A stretch of 64,000 bases of DNA from Candidatus Deferrimicrobiaceae bacterium (GTDB lineage: Bacteria > Desulfobacterota > Deferrimicrobia > Deferrimicrobiales > Deferrimicrobiaceae): NCBI GenBank assembly GCA_036504035.1, contig DASXVV010000009.1:248001-312000 (forward strand), written 5' to 3'. Both the position numbers and the translations under genes were made by a program. Positions within the stretch are counted from its first letter, which is position 1, and every line of letters begins with the position of its first letter. A model generated the notes under the pieces. That model saw nothing but the letters and a program-made list of their open reading frames with translations. It was not told the origin of the DNA and did not search any database. This document shows, piece after piece, positions 44,703 to 53,310 of the stretch.

Positions 44703-46016
44703 ATGATGACGACCCGCTCCGCACGATCCCCGCTCGCCGACCGGATGCGCCCCGCGACGCTCGAAGCGTTCGTCGGTCAGGAAGCGCTACTGGGCGAAGG
44801 GAAGTTCCTCGCCTCGGTCCTTGCCGCCCGGCCGCTGCCCTCGGTCATCCTCTGGGGGCCTCCCGGGACCGGCAAGACCACGCTCGCCCGGATCATCGCC
44901 GCCGAAACGAATGCCCTCTTCCTCCCCTACTCGGCCGTGCTGTCGGGCATCAAGGAGATCCGGGAGGCGCTCTCTGAGCTGAAGACCGCCCGGAGCCGCG
45001 AGGACGACCGTCCCGCGATCCTGTTCATCGACGAGATCCACCGCTTCAACAAGGCGCAGCAGGACGCGCTGCTCCCGTTCGTCGAGGACGGCACCGTCAC
45101 GCTGTTCGGGACGACCACCGAGAACCCTTCGTTCGAGGTGCGCAACGCGCTTCTGTCGCGCTGCCGCGTGCTTGTGCTCTCCCCGCTTTCGGCCGCCGAC
45201 ATCCAGGCGATCGTGCTTCGCGGACTGACCGACACGGAACATGGCCTCGGGAAGCCGGAAAGCTTCCTCTCGGCGGATGCTCTACGCCACATCGTGGAGA
45301 CGGCGGACGGCGACGCCCGGACGGCGCTCAACGCGCTCGAGGCCGCCGTCGCCATCGCGGATCACCGGAAGCTGCCCGCGGTGGACCTGCCCGTCGCCGA
45401 GGAGGCGCTTCGCCGCAAGGCGCTGATGTACGACAAGGACGGCGAGGAACACTACAACCTGATCTCGGCGCTGCACAAGAGTCTTCGCGGATCCGATCCC
45501 GACGCGGCGCTCTACTGGTTCTGCCGGATGCTCGAGGGCGGCGAGGACCCGCTCTACATCGCCCGGCGGATGGTGCGCTTCGCCTCCGAGGACATCGGCA
45601 ACGCCGCCCCCGGCGCGCTCCAGATTACCCTGGCCGCGACCGAGACTTACCGGATGCTGGGCAGCCCCGAGGGAGAGCTCGCCCTCGCCCAGGCCGTGCT
45701 TTACCTGGCCACGGCGCCCAAGAGCAACCGCTGCTACACCGCCTTCAACAAGGCGATGCGGGAGGTCAAGACCGGCGGCAACCACCCGGTGCCAGACCAC
45801 CTGCGCAACGCGCCCACGAAGCTGATGAAGGAACTGGGCTACGGGAAGGAATACCGCTACCCGCACGACTTCGCCGACGCGTTCGTCCAGGAGAACTATT
45901 TTCCGGAGACGCTGGGCCGCCGCAGCTACTACACCCCGTCAGAAGCCGGGCACGAGAAAGTCATTTCTGAACGATTGAAGAGCTGGTGGGGCAGCCGGAA
46001 GCCGGAGAAGGGGTAA
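44703..46016 (+). CDS. rarA: Replication-associated recombination protein A (AAA ATPase)
   Basis: 437 residues. SPLADRMRPATLEAFVGQE opening, Walker A LWGPPGTGKTTLARI, Walker B AILFIDEIHRFNKAQQDALL, sensor 1 GTTTENPSFEVRNALLSRC and the C-terminal tetramerisation domain (YTAFNKAMREVKTGGNHPVP). Homologue of MgsA/WRNIP1, acting at stalled replication forks. Two adjacent ATG codons make the start uncertain by one residue. Confidence 0.95.
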   Translation: MMTTRSARSPLADRMRPATLEAFVGQEALLGEGKFLASVLAARPLPSVILWGPPGTGKTTLARIIAAETNALFLPYSAVLSGIKEIREALSELKTARSREDDRPAILFIDEIHRFNKAQQDALLPFVEDGTVTLFGTTTENPSFEVRNALLSRCRVLVLSPLSAADIQAIVLRGLTDTEHGLGKPESFLSADALRHIVETADGDARTALNALEAAVAIADHRKLPAVDLPVAEEALRRKALMYDKDGEEHYNLISALHKSLRGSDPDAALYWFCRMLEGGEDPLYIARRMVRFASEDIGNAAPGALQITLAATETYRMLGSPEGELALAQAVLYLATAPKSNRCYTAFNKAMREVKTGGNHPVPDHLRNAPTKLMKELGYGKEYRYPHDFADAFVQENYFPETLGRRSYYTPSEAGHEKVISERLKSWWGSRKPEKG

Positions 46017-46077
46017 GGGTGTCGGGGCACAGCATGGAATCGATTAATTTGCGGCAGTTGCGGCGAAATCGATACGA

Positions 46078-46473
46078 CTATAGCGTCTTCGGCGATGCCC
46101 CCCCGGCGGGAACGCTTCCGGACTTTTCCTTCGGGGCCGCGGGCGGCTCCTCTTTCCGGGGGAGGGTCGCCTCGATCCGCTTCGCGTTCGGCGAGACGGA
46201 CAGGGGGCGGACATACGATTCGTACCCGGGAGCCCGCACTTCGAGGGTGTGCTCCCCGACGGGAATCTTGAGCGGCCGCTCGTCGGAATAATCGGACGCC
46301 TTCCCGCTCACGGCGTTGTCGATCACGATCTCGGCGTCGGACGGCGTCACCAGGAACGAAACGCCCTCGGCCTCCGGGGGGCGGATCATCGGCTTTCCGC
46401 CGCATCCCCCTGCGGCGCAACACAGCCCGACCGCCCCGGCCAGCGCCAGCCCCCGAAAACGAGATCGCCTCAC
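46078..46473 (-). CDS. PEGA-domain lipoprotein
   Basis: 131 residues from GTG 46471-46473, overlapping the ferredoxin stop as GTGA. N-terminal lipoprotein-type signal (LALAGAVGLCCAAGGCGG), then a PEGA domain: FLVTPSDAEIVIDNAVSG and LKIPVGEHTLEVRAPGYES. PEGA domains are surface or envelope beta modules. Ends with a charged Pro-rich tail. Confidence 0.75.
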   Translation of the reverse strand: MRRSRFRGLALAGAVGLCCAAGGCGGKPMIRPPEAEGVSFLVTPSDAEIVIDNAVSGKASDYSDERPLKIPVGEHTLEVRAPGYESYVRPLSVSPNAKRIEATLPRKEEPPAAPKEKSGSVPAGGASPKTL

Positions 46474-46667
46474 GCCTCTTCCCCCCACGCGATGCACGCG
46501 ACCGGACAGAGGTCGATCGCCTGCCGGATCTCCTCCTCGGGCGCCCCGTGGGGATCGAACACCTCCGACTTGCCGTGCACGTTGAACCGGAACACCGCCG
46601 GGGACACGTCGATGCAGACGCCGCAGCTGATGCACTCCTTCTGGTCGACCACGGGCACTTTTCCCAT
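46470..46667 (-). CDS. Single-cluster 4Fe-4S ferredoxin
   Basis: 65 residues. One cluster motif C-I-S-C-G-V-C (residues 12-18) and a distal C in DLCPVACIAW (C54), the pattern of [4Fe-4S] ferredoxins of the Clostridium pasteurianum/Thermotoga short type. Electron carrier with unknown partner; the PEGA gene downstream overlaps it. Confidence 0.85.
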   Translation of the reverse strand: MGKVPVVDQKECISCGVCIDVSPAVFRFNVHGKSEVFDPHGAPEEEIRQAIDLCPVACIAWGEEA

Positions 46668-46734
46668 ACCGATGCGATCCCCCCTGTCCGCGTGCTGTTC
46701 AACCCAGCCCGATTATAAACCCTGCACCGACATA

Positions 46735-46764
46735 AAAAACGCCCCGCCGGTTTCCCGGCGGGGC
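46735..46764 (-). terminator. Terminator of the first CoA-transferase gene
   Basis: On the minus strand GCCCCGCCGG, loop GAAA, CCGGCGGGGC (arms at 46755-46764 and 46741-46750), followed by G then six T residues. It lies 35 bp after the stop at 46800. Confidence 0.9.
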
Positions 46765-46799
46765 ATCTGCTTTCCGTTCCCTGTCAGCGACGGTTTCGG

Positions 46800-48386
46800 C
46801 TATTCGCAGAGGTCGAGCTTGATGTCCCAGTTCTTGATGCGCATGGTGCCGTTCTTCGCCAGGTTGAGCTGCATCTTCAATGCCCGGTCCCAGAGCTGGG
46901 GCTCGTGGCCCGCCTTCTTGGCAAGGCATTCCTTCAACGCCATGTCGTAGTACTCATTGAGGATCGGCTTGTACTCGGGATGCGCGCACTTCTCGATGAT
47001 CACCTTGGCGCGGTCGCGCGGGCAGAGGCCGCGGACGTCGGCCAGCCCCTGCTCGGTGACCAGAACGTCGAGGTCGTGCTCGGTGTGGTCGATATGCGAG
47101 CAGTGCGGGACGACGCAGGAGATGCCCAGCGGGTCGGTCTTGGACGGGCGCGACGACGGCGTGTGCATGATCGACAGGTAGGCGTTGCGCAGGAAGTCGC
47201 CCGAGCCGCCGATCCCGTTGATCATGCGGGTGCCGCCGACCAGCGTGGAGTTCGCATGCGCGTAGATGTCGATCTCGACCGGCGTGTTCATCGCGATCAC
47301 GCCCAGGCGCCGGATCGGCTCGGGAGCGTTCGCGATCGACAGCGGGCGCAGCACGATCTTGTCGAAATACTTGTCCCAGTTCGCGACGAAGCGTGGGAAG
47401 CCGGGATCTTCGGAGAGCGAGAGCGAGCAGGACGACGCGCAGTCGAGCCGGCCCGAGTCGAACAGGTCGAGCATCGTGTCCTGGAGCACTTCGGTGAAGA
47501 CGCTCAGGTTGTAGAACGGCCCCTTGGCCAGACCGCCGACGACCGCGTTGGCGATGGAGCCGACGCCCGACTGGATCGGGAGCAGGCTCTTGGGCAGGCG
47601 ACCCGCCTTCACTTCGTGGGTGAAGAAATCGAGGATGTGGTCCGCGATCGCCGTGGACGTATCGTCCTGCTCGGCGAAGGCACGCCCCTTGTCGAACCGC
47701 TTCGATTCGACGACCGCGATGATCTTGTCGGGATCGCACTGGATGGCGGTGGTGCCGATCCGGTCGTCGGCCTTGCTGATCAGGAACGGCTGACGATGCG
47801 GCGGGTTCTGCGCGGAGACGAGGTCGTGCATCCCCTCGAAGGAAGGCATCGCGGTGTTGACCTCGAGGATGATCTTGTCGGCGATCATCAGCAACTCGGG
47901 AATGACGCCGCAGGACGCCGTAGGCACGAGAGCGCCCGTTTCGGTGACGGCGGAGACCTCGATGATGGCGATGTCGATCTTGCCGCTCTCGGTGTCTTTC
48001 GTATAGAAGCCGTAGCCCAGGTCCTGGGCGAACATCGACAGGTGCTTGTCGCCCATCCGGATGCGCCCGGTGTTGATGCCGGCCTGGATGTCCTTGCCGG
48101 TCTGGTAGGGCCAGCGGCGATCGATCATGTCGAGCGACGCCCAGCGGTTCTCGGTCTCGACGCCGACGGAAGCGCCGATGAACAGGTTGAAGCGGAGCTT
48201 GCCCTGCAGGTTGTTCTTCTCGACGTGATCGGCCAGTGCGATCGGCACGGCCTTGGGATAACCGGCCGGCGTAAAGCCGGACCAACCGATATTCATCCCG
48301 TTCTTGAAGAACCCGATCGTCTCCTCGGCCTTCATGACCTTGGACATCAGACTCGACCTGCGGACGCGGTTTTGCAGTTCAGACAT
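46800..48386 (-). CDS. Acetyl-CoA hydrolase/transferase family protein (succinyl-CoA:acetate CoA-transferase type), copy 1
   Basis: 528 residues from ATG 48384-48386, six bases after GGAGGG (a GTG one codon earlier is too close). Hallmarks: NIGWSGFTPAGYPKAVPIAL, IIEVSAVTETGALVPTASCG, the catalytic-glutamate region GDKHLSMFAQDLGYGF, and GGSGDFLRNAYLSIMHTPSS. In Geobacter this family makes acetyl-CoA from acetate with succinyl-CoA, replacing succinyl-CoA synthetase. Near-identical in layout to the next gene; it has its own weak promoter and terminator. Confidence 0.9.
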   Translation of the reverse strand: MSELQNRVRRSSLMSKVMKAEETIGFFKNGMNIGWSGFTPAGYPKAVPIALADHVEKNNLQGKLRFNLFIGASVGVETENRWASLDMIDRRWPYQTGKDIQAGINTGRIRMGDKHLSMFAQDLGYGFYTKDTESGKIDIAIIEVSAVTETGALVPTASCGVIPELLMIADKIILEVNTAMPSFEGMHDLVSAQNPPHRQPFLISKADDRIGTTAIQCDPDKIIAVVESKRFDKGRAFAEQDDTSTAIADHILDFFTHEVKAGRLPKSLLPIQSGVGSIANAVVGGLAKGPFYNLSVFTEVLQDTMLDLFDSGRLDCASSCSLSLSEDPGFPRFVANWDKYFDKIVLRPLSIANAPEPIRRLGVIAMNTPVEIDIYAHANSTLVGGTRMINGIGGSGDFLRNAYLSIMHTPSSRPSKTDPLGISCVVPHCSHIDHTEHDLDVLVTEQGLADVRGLCPRDRAKVIIEKCAHPEYKPILNEYYDMALKECLAKKAGHEPQLWDRALKMQLNLAKNGTMRIKNWDIKLDLCE

Positions 48387-48433
48387 CACTTTCCCTCCGT
48401 TTTATTGGATCGCAAATTACTGGATAGAAGTGG

Positions 48434-48462
48434 ATTTTCTCAAGATAAAACAGCGGGGTCAA
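48434..48462 (-). promoter_or_regulatory. Possible promoter of CoA-transferase copy 1
   Basis: Minus-strand TTGACC (48457-48462), 17-bp spacer, GAAAAT (48434-48439). The spacer shares CTGTTTTAT and TTGAG with the promoter of copy 2, so it looks like its decayed duplicate. Confidence 0.35.
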
Positions 48463-48521
48463 GGGATTGATCGTTATTCCCTTCAATATCGCGAGGTTGG
48501 AAGGATAATGGAAAGGATAAA

Positions 48522-48555
48522 GAAAAAGGCCCCACCGGTTTCCCGGCGGGGCCTT
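48522..48555 (-). terminator. Terminator of the second CoA-transferase gene
   Basis: Minus-strand AAGGCCCCGCCGG, loop GAAA, CCGGTGGGGCCTT with one G-T wobble (arms 48543-48555 and 48526-48538), continuing into a TTTTT run. Nearly the same hairpin as the one after copy 1. Confidence 0.88.
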
Positions 48556-48582
48556 TCGCGTTCGGTGGACGGACGGTTTCCG

Positions 48583-50169
48583 CTATTCGCAGAGATCGAC
48601 CTTGATATCCCAGTTCTTGATGCGCATGGTGCCGTTCTGGGCCAGGTTGAGGTGCATCTTCAATGCCCGGTCCCAGAGCTGGGGCTCGTGGCCCGCCTTC
48701 TTGGCGAGGCATTCCTTGGCCGCCATCTCGTAGTACTCGGTGAGGATCGGCTTGTACTCGGGGTGCGCGCACTTCTCGATGATCACCTTGGCGCGGTCGC
48801 GCGGGCAGAGGCCGCGGACGTCGGCCAAGCCCTGCTCGGTGACCAGCACGTCGAGGTCGTGCTCGGTGTGGTCGATGTGCGAGCAGTGCGGAACCACGCA
48901 GGAGATGCCCATCGGGTCGGTCTTGGACGGACGCGACGACGGCGTGTGCATGACCGAGATGAAAGCGTTGCGGAGGAAGTCGCCCGAGCCGCCGAGGCCG
49001 TTGATCATGCGGGTGCCGCCGACCAGCGTCGAGTTGGCGTGCGCGTAGATGTCGATCTCGACCGGCGTGTTCATCGCGATGCAGCCCAGGCGACGGATCG
49101 GCTCGGGGGCGTTCGAGATGGAGAGCGGGCGAAGCGTGATCTTGGGCGCGTAGAAATCCATCTTGTCGAAGAAGCGGGGGAAGCCCGGGTCTTCGGACAG
49201 CGACAGCGAGCAGGACGACGCGTGGTCGAGCCGGCCCGAGTCGAACAGGTCGAGCATCGTGTCCTGGAGCACCTCGGTGTAGACGGACAGGTTGTAGAAC
49301 GGCCCCTTGGCCAGGCCGCCGACGACCGCGTTGGCGATGGAGCCGACGCCGGACTGCAGCGGGAGCAGGTTTTTAGGCAGGCGCCCGGCCTTCACTTCGT
49401 GGGTAAAGAACTCGAGGATGTGATTGGCGATCGCCGTGGAACTGTCGTCTTCCTCGGAGAACGCCCGGCCCTTGTCGCGACGCTTCGACTCGACGATGGC
49501 GATGATCTTGTCGGGATCGCAGACGATCGACTCGGTGCCGATCCGGTCGCTGGCGCGGCTGATGAGGAAAGGCTGGCGATGCGGCGGGTTCTGCGCGGAA
49601 ACGAGGTCATGCATCCCCTCGAAGGAGGGCTGCCCGGTGTTGACCTCGAGGATGATCTTGTCGGCGACCATCAGCAGCTCGGGGATGACGCCGCAGGAGG
49701 AGGTGGGGACGAGGCCGCAATCCTCGGTGATGGCGGAGACTTCGATGATGGCGATGTCGATCTTGCCGGACTCGGAATCTTTCGTGTAGAAGCCGTAGCC
49801 GAGATCCTGGGCGAAGAGCGACAGGTGCTTGTCGCCCATCCGGATGCGACCGGTGTTGATCCCTTCCTGGATGTTCTTGCCGGTCTGGTAGGGCCAGCGG
49901 CGGTCGATCATGTCGAGCTGCGCCCAGCGGTCTTCGGTCTCGACGCCGACGGAGGCACCGATGAACAGGTTGAACTTCCACTTGCCCTGGAGGCCGTTCT
50001 TTTCGACATGGTCGGCAAGTGCGATGGGCACGGCTTTGGGGTAGCCGGCCGGCGTGAAGCCGGACCAGCCGAGGTTCATGCCCGGCTTGAAGAACTGGAT
50101 GGTTTCCTCGGCCTTCATGACTTTCGACATCAGACTGGTCCTGCGGATGCGTTTGTTCAGTTCGGACAT
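48583..50169 (-). CDS. Acetyl-CoA hydrolase/transferase family protein (succinyl-CoA:acetate CoA-transferase type), copy 2
   Basis: 528 residues from ATG 50167-50169 with GGAGGAGAC directly upstream. Same family blocks as copy 1 (NLGWSGFTPAGYPKAVPIAL, GDKHLSLFAQDLGYGF, GGSGDFLRNAFISVMHTPSS). Differences cluster in the middle, for example FFDKMDFYAPKITLRPL here against FVANWDKYFDKIVLRPL. It has the stronger promoter of the pair, so it may be the main enzyme. Substrate assignment follows the Geobacter precedent. Confidence 0.9.
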   Translation of the reverse strand: MSELNKRIRRTSLMSKVMKAEETIQFFKPGMNLGWSGFTPAGYPKAVPIALADHVEKNGLQGKWKFNLFIGASVGVETEDRWAQLDMIDRRWPYQTGKNIQEGINTGRIRMGDKHLSLFAQDLGYGFYTKDSESGKIDIAIIEVSAITEDCGLVPTSSCGVIPELLMVADKIILEVNTGQPSFEGMHDLVSAQNPPHRQPFLISRASDRIGTESIVCDPDKIIAIVESKRRDKGRAFSEEDDSSTAIANHILEFFTHEVKAGRLPKNLLPLQSGVGSIANAVVGGLAKGPFYNLSVYTEVLQDTMLDLFDSGRLDHASSCSLSLSEDPGFPRFFDKMDFYAPKITLRPLSISNAPEPIRRLGCIAMNTPVEIDIYAHANSTLVGGTRMINGLGGSGDFLRNAFISVMHTPSSRPSKTDPMGISCVVPHCSHIDHTEHDLDVLVTEQGLADVRGLCPRDRAKVIIEKCAHPEYKPILTEYYEMAAKECLAKKAGHEPQLWDRALKMHLNLAQNGTMRIKNWDIKVDLCE

Positions 50170-50268
50170 GTCTCCTCCTTCGGGTCTGGTGTGATGACGG
50201 AATGTAAGCGGTCACCGCGGCGGCAACCCCCGCCGGCTCGCGTGACCAGTTGAATCGCGCAGGAACAG

Positions 50269-50297
50269 GATATACCTCAACAATAAAACAGTGTCAA
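50269..50297 (-). promoter_or_regulatory. Sigma-70 type promoter of CoA-transferase copy 2
   Basis: Minus-strand TTGACA (50292-50297), 17-bp spacer, TATATC (50269-50274). Leader of about 90 nt to the ATG. Confidence 0.65.
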
Positions 50298-50528
50298 GAA
50301 CCAGTTGCCGAAAAAGGCGCTGTCATTTTAACAACCACGTTTTGTACCACGCTATAATATTGTTATTGAAAGGATTTATCGCTGCATTTTTTTATGACCA
50401 TTCCGTTTGGTTGCGATGAAAACAAATGCGGGTATTTTCCGAAACAGGCCCTTATCGAGCCCCATCCACGGCTTAGGCCCGAGACGGGCTTTCGGCGCCG
50501 ATAAGCCGACGGCTTCCGACCTTTTCGA

Positions 50529-50555
50529 TAAAGTTTCCGAAAAAGGGGCCGATAA
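50529..50555 (+). promoter_or_regulatory. Sigma-28 (FliA) flagellar promoter
   Basis: TAAAGTTT at 50529-50536, 11-bp spacer, GCCGATAA at 50548-50555: an exact match to the classical FliA consensus in both elements and spacing. It lies about 50 bp before the chemoreceptor ATG. Confidence 0.85.
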
Positions 50556-50603
50556 GTAATGGAGGTACGACCGTGATCCCGACACTTCCGGAGGCAATAC
50601 CCT

Positions 50604-52154
50604 ATGGATAATCCATTCGACAGCCTGCGCCACGAAAATAACCCCTCCGGCAGCATGGGACTCCGCGCCCGGCTGATCCTCATGATTACCGTCAGCCTCA
50701 TGGTCGTCCTGGGTTTCACCGCGGTCCTGCTGATCCGGCAGATCCGGGGGACGGTCCGCGACGATTCCGCCAATACGGCGAAGCTTTTGGCCGAAGGCGT
50801 GGGCGACGGCGTCAAGACGTTCGGCGAGATCGGAGACATGACAGGGCTCGAGAAGTTCCTGAAGAGCATCGGGGAGCGGAAGGATATCGAAGAGGTTCAC
50901 GCCGCGCGTGGGCCTGTCACCATCACCGACCACAAGGAGCGCCAGGGCGGGACGCCGAAGGACGAGGCCGAGCGTGAGGTCATCCGGACCGGCAAGGAGT
51001 ACCAGTCCGTCGATACCGACAAGCACACCATCCGCTTCGTCCTGCCGCTGCTCGCGATCCAGGACTGCATCGGCTGCCACCCCGCCGCCAAGGTGGGCGA
51101 CGTGACCGGCGTGGTCAGCGTGACCGTCAAGACCGAGAGCGCCGACGCCGCTGTCTCGACGATCACCTGGGTCACGATCTCCGCGCTGGGTCTCGGCATC
51201 CTGATCGAGGCGCTGCTGCTCTCGGTTCTCATCACGCGCAGCGTCATCCGGCCGGTCCAGACCGTCGCCGACGGGCTGATCGACGGCGCAGACCAGGTCA
51301 CCGGCGTGTCCCGGAAGATGGCGCACGCGAGCCATCAGATCGCCGACGGTGCCAATCAGCAGGCGGCCGCGCTCGAAGAAACCTCGGCGTCGCTCGAAGA
51401 GATCACGGCCATGACGCAGCAGAGCGCCGACAACGCCCGCCAGGCCAACGGGATGGCGAACGAGGCGCGCAAGGCGGCCGAGAAGGGGCAATCCGCGGTT
51501 CTCCGCATGTCCGACGCCATCTCCAAGATCAAGTCTTCCTCGGAGGCCACCGCGCGGATCATCAAGACCATCGACGAGATCGCCTTCCAGACCAACCTGC
51601 TGGCGCTCAACGCAGCCGTCGAGGCGGCCCATGTCGGGGAGGCGGGCAAGGGATTCGCGGTCGTCGCCGAGGAGGTCCGGAACCTGGCCCAGCGTAGCGT
51701 CGAAGCGGCCAAGAACACGACCGTCCTTATCGAGGAAGCGAAGCAGAATGCCGAGAACGGGGTGGCCGTCTCCAAGGAAGTTGCGACGGCTTTCGAGGAG
51801 ATCTCGGAACGGGTCCGCAAGGTCACCGAGCTGATCAGCGAAGTCTCGGCGTCAAGCGACGAACAGGCCCAGGGCATCACCCACATCAACCAGGCCGTCA
51901 CCCACATGGACCAGATCACGCAGGCCAACGCCTCCAACGCCCAGGAATCCGCCAGCGTCAGCGACGAGCTGGCCTCAGAGGCGGATCACCTCGACGCGAT
52001 GGTCGGGCAGCTGATCGAGATCATCGGCGGAGGCGCAAGCGGGCCCCAGGGCCCCGCCCATACGCAGGCGCCGGCGTTGAAAGCGGCCGCTCCGCGCAAG
52101 GCGGCGCTGCCGTCGGCCAAAAAGGGCGGCGGCTCCGGAATCGACGGGTTCTAG
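50604..52154 (+). CDS. Methyl-accepting chemotaxis protein with haem-c motif in the periplasmic sensor
   Basis: 516 residues. Membrane segments about 22-46 and 187-211 bracket a 140-residue periplasmic domain that contains [11 protein letters not shown], a CXXCH c-haem site at residues 155-159. The cytoplasmic part has a short HAMP-like linker and a signalling hairpin with [18 protein letters not shown] and [14 protein letters not shown]. The family precedent is the haem-c sensor chemoreceptors of Geobacter, which respond to redox state. The C-terminus is Ala/Lys-rich without the NWETF pentapeptide. GGAGG precedes ATG. Transcribed from the sigma-28 promoter, so co-regulated with flagella. Confidence 0.92.
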   Translation: MDNPFDSLRHENNPSGSMGLRARLILMITVSLMVVLGFTAVLLIRQIRGTVRDDSANTAKLLAEGVGDGVKTFGEIGDMTGLEKFLKSIGERKDIEEVHAARGPVTITDHKERQGGTPKDEAEREVIRTGKEYQSVDTDKHTIRFVLPLLAIQDCIGCHPAAKVGDVTGVVSVTVKTESADAAVSTITWVTISALGLGILIEALLLSVLITRSVIRPVQTVADGLIDGADQVTGVSRKMAHASHQIADGANQQAAALEETSASLEEITAMTQQSADNARQANGMANEARKAAEKGQSAVLRMSDAISKIKSSSEATARIIKTIDEIAFQTNLLALNAAVEAAHVGEAGKGFAVVAEEVRNLAQRSVEAAKNTTVLIEEAKQNAENGVAVSKEVATAFEEISERVRKVTELISEVSASSDEQAQGITHINQAVTHMDQITQANASNAQESASVSDELASEADHLDAMVGQLIEIIGGGASGPQGPAHTQAPALKAAAPRKAALPSAKKGGGSGIDGF

Positions 52155-52164
52155 GCCGCCGCGT

Positions 52165-53310
52165 CTACCGGAGCGCCTGCCCGAGGTCGGCGATCAGGTC
52201 GTCGGCGCGCTCGATCCCGACCGACAGCCGCACGAGCGTCGGGAACAACCCGACAGCCGCCTGGTCCTCTACGGGGATGTCCGCGTGGGTCATCGTCGCC
52301 GGGTGCGTCACGAGCGACTCGACACCGCCCAGGCTTTCGGCCAAAAGCACCGTCTTCAACCGGTTCAGGAAAGCGGGAACCTTCTTCTCATCCGCCAGGT
52401 CGAACGAGATCACCGAGCCGGCGCCCGACGCCTGCGAAAAATGCAGGTCGCGGCGCGGGTGGCCGGGCAGTCCCGGGTAATACACCCGCGACACGCCCGG
52501 ATGCCCCGTCAGGAATTCGGCGATCTCCTGCGCATTCTCCTGGGCCCGCTCCACCCGGACCGCCAGCGTCTTGATCCCCCGCAACAGCAGCCAGCAGTCG
52601 AAGGGCGACGGCACGGCGCCGGCCGCCTTCTGGGCGAACGCCAGCCTCTCCCCGATCGCCGGATCCGATGCGACCACCGCCCCGCCGATCACGTCGTTGT
52701 GGCCGCCGAGGAACTTCGTCGCGCTGTGGACCACGACATCGATGCCCAGCGCCAGCGGACGCTGGAGCAGCGGCGACATGAACGTATTGTCGACGATCGA
52801 CAGGATGCCCTTCTTCTTCGCGACCTCCGACACCCCTCGAAGATCGGCGATCTTCATCAGCGGATTGGTCGGCGTCTCGATGAATAGCGCCCTCGTCTTC
52901 TTTCCGACCTTCCGCGCGATCGCCTTCGGGTCGCCCATGTCGACGTAGTCGAACGTGAGCCCGTACGGCCGGAGCAGTTGCTCGAACAGCCGATAAGTGC
53001 CGCCGTAAAGGTCGTCGGAACAAAGGATGTGGTCGCCCGCGCGGAACATCGTCATGACGGCGGAGATCGCAGCCATCCCGGACGCGAAAGAAACCGCCCG
53101 GCGGCCGCCTTCGAGGTCGGCGATCACCTGCTCGAGCGCATGCCGCGTCGGGTTCTCGGCGCGTGAATAATCGTACCCCTTGTGCACGCCGAACTTTTCG
53201 TACCGGTAGATCGCCGATGGATAGATCGGGACGCTCACCGCTCCGTACGCCTTGTCGGCCCCGACGCCGGCCTGCGCTGCGATGGTCTCGATCGACTTTC
53301 CCTTTTTCAT
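52165..53310 (-). CDS. Cystathionine gamma-synthase/lyase family PLP enzyme, copy A
   Basis: 381 residues from ATG 53308-53310, six bases after GGAGGG. PLP lysine in VVHSATKFLGGHNDV; YSRAENPTRHALEQVIADLE and ALFIETPTNPLMKIADL are standard for the Cys/Met-metabolism family. It could be cystathionine beta/gamma-lyase or gamma-synthase; motifs do not separate them. The start overlaps the end of the sirohaem synthase gene (ATGA). Confidence 0.9.
   Translation of the reverse strand: MKKGKSIETIAAQAGVGADKAYGAVSVPIYPSAIYRYEKFGVHKGYDYSRAENPTRHALEQVIADLEGGRRAVSFASGMAAISAVMTMFRAGDHILCSDDLYGGTYRLFEQLLRPYGLTFDYVDMGDPKAIARKVGKKTRALFIETPTNPLMKIADLRGVSEVAKKKGILSIVDNTFMSPLLQRPLALGIDVVVHSATKFLGGHNDVIGGAVVASDPAIGERLAFAQKAAGAVPSPFDCWLLLRGIKTLAVRVERAQENAQEIAEFLTGHPGVSRVYYPGLPGHPRRDLHFSQASGAGSVISFDLADEKKVPAFLNRLKTVLLAESLGGVESLVTHPATMTHADIPVEDQAAVGLFPTLVRLSVGIERADDLIADLGQALR

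Larger units (their letters stand above)
50170..50603. other. Divergent regulatory region
   Basis: 434 bp without a gene. It holds the minus-strand promoter of CoA-transferase copy 2, a TATAAT at about 50351-50360 on the plus strand, a hairpin GCCCG-AGA-CGGGC near 50478-50490, repeated CCGATAAG/CTTATCG elements, and the sigma-28 promoter of the chemoreceptor. No known riboswitch fold was recognised. Confidence 0.5.

Noticed and set aside
50400-50580. Possible cyclic-di-GMP riboswitch upstream of the chemoreceptor
   Set aside because: Hairpins are present but the conserved GEMM core sequences are absent; the sigma-28 promoter lies downstream of this segment, so most of it would not be in the leader.
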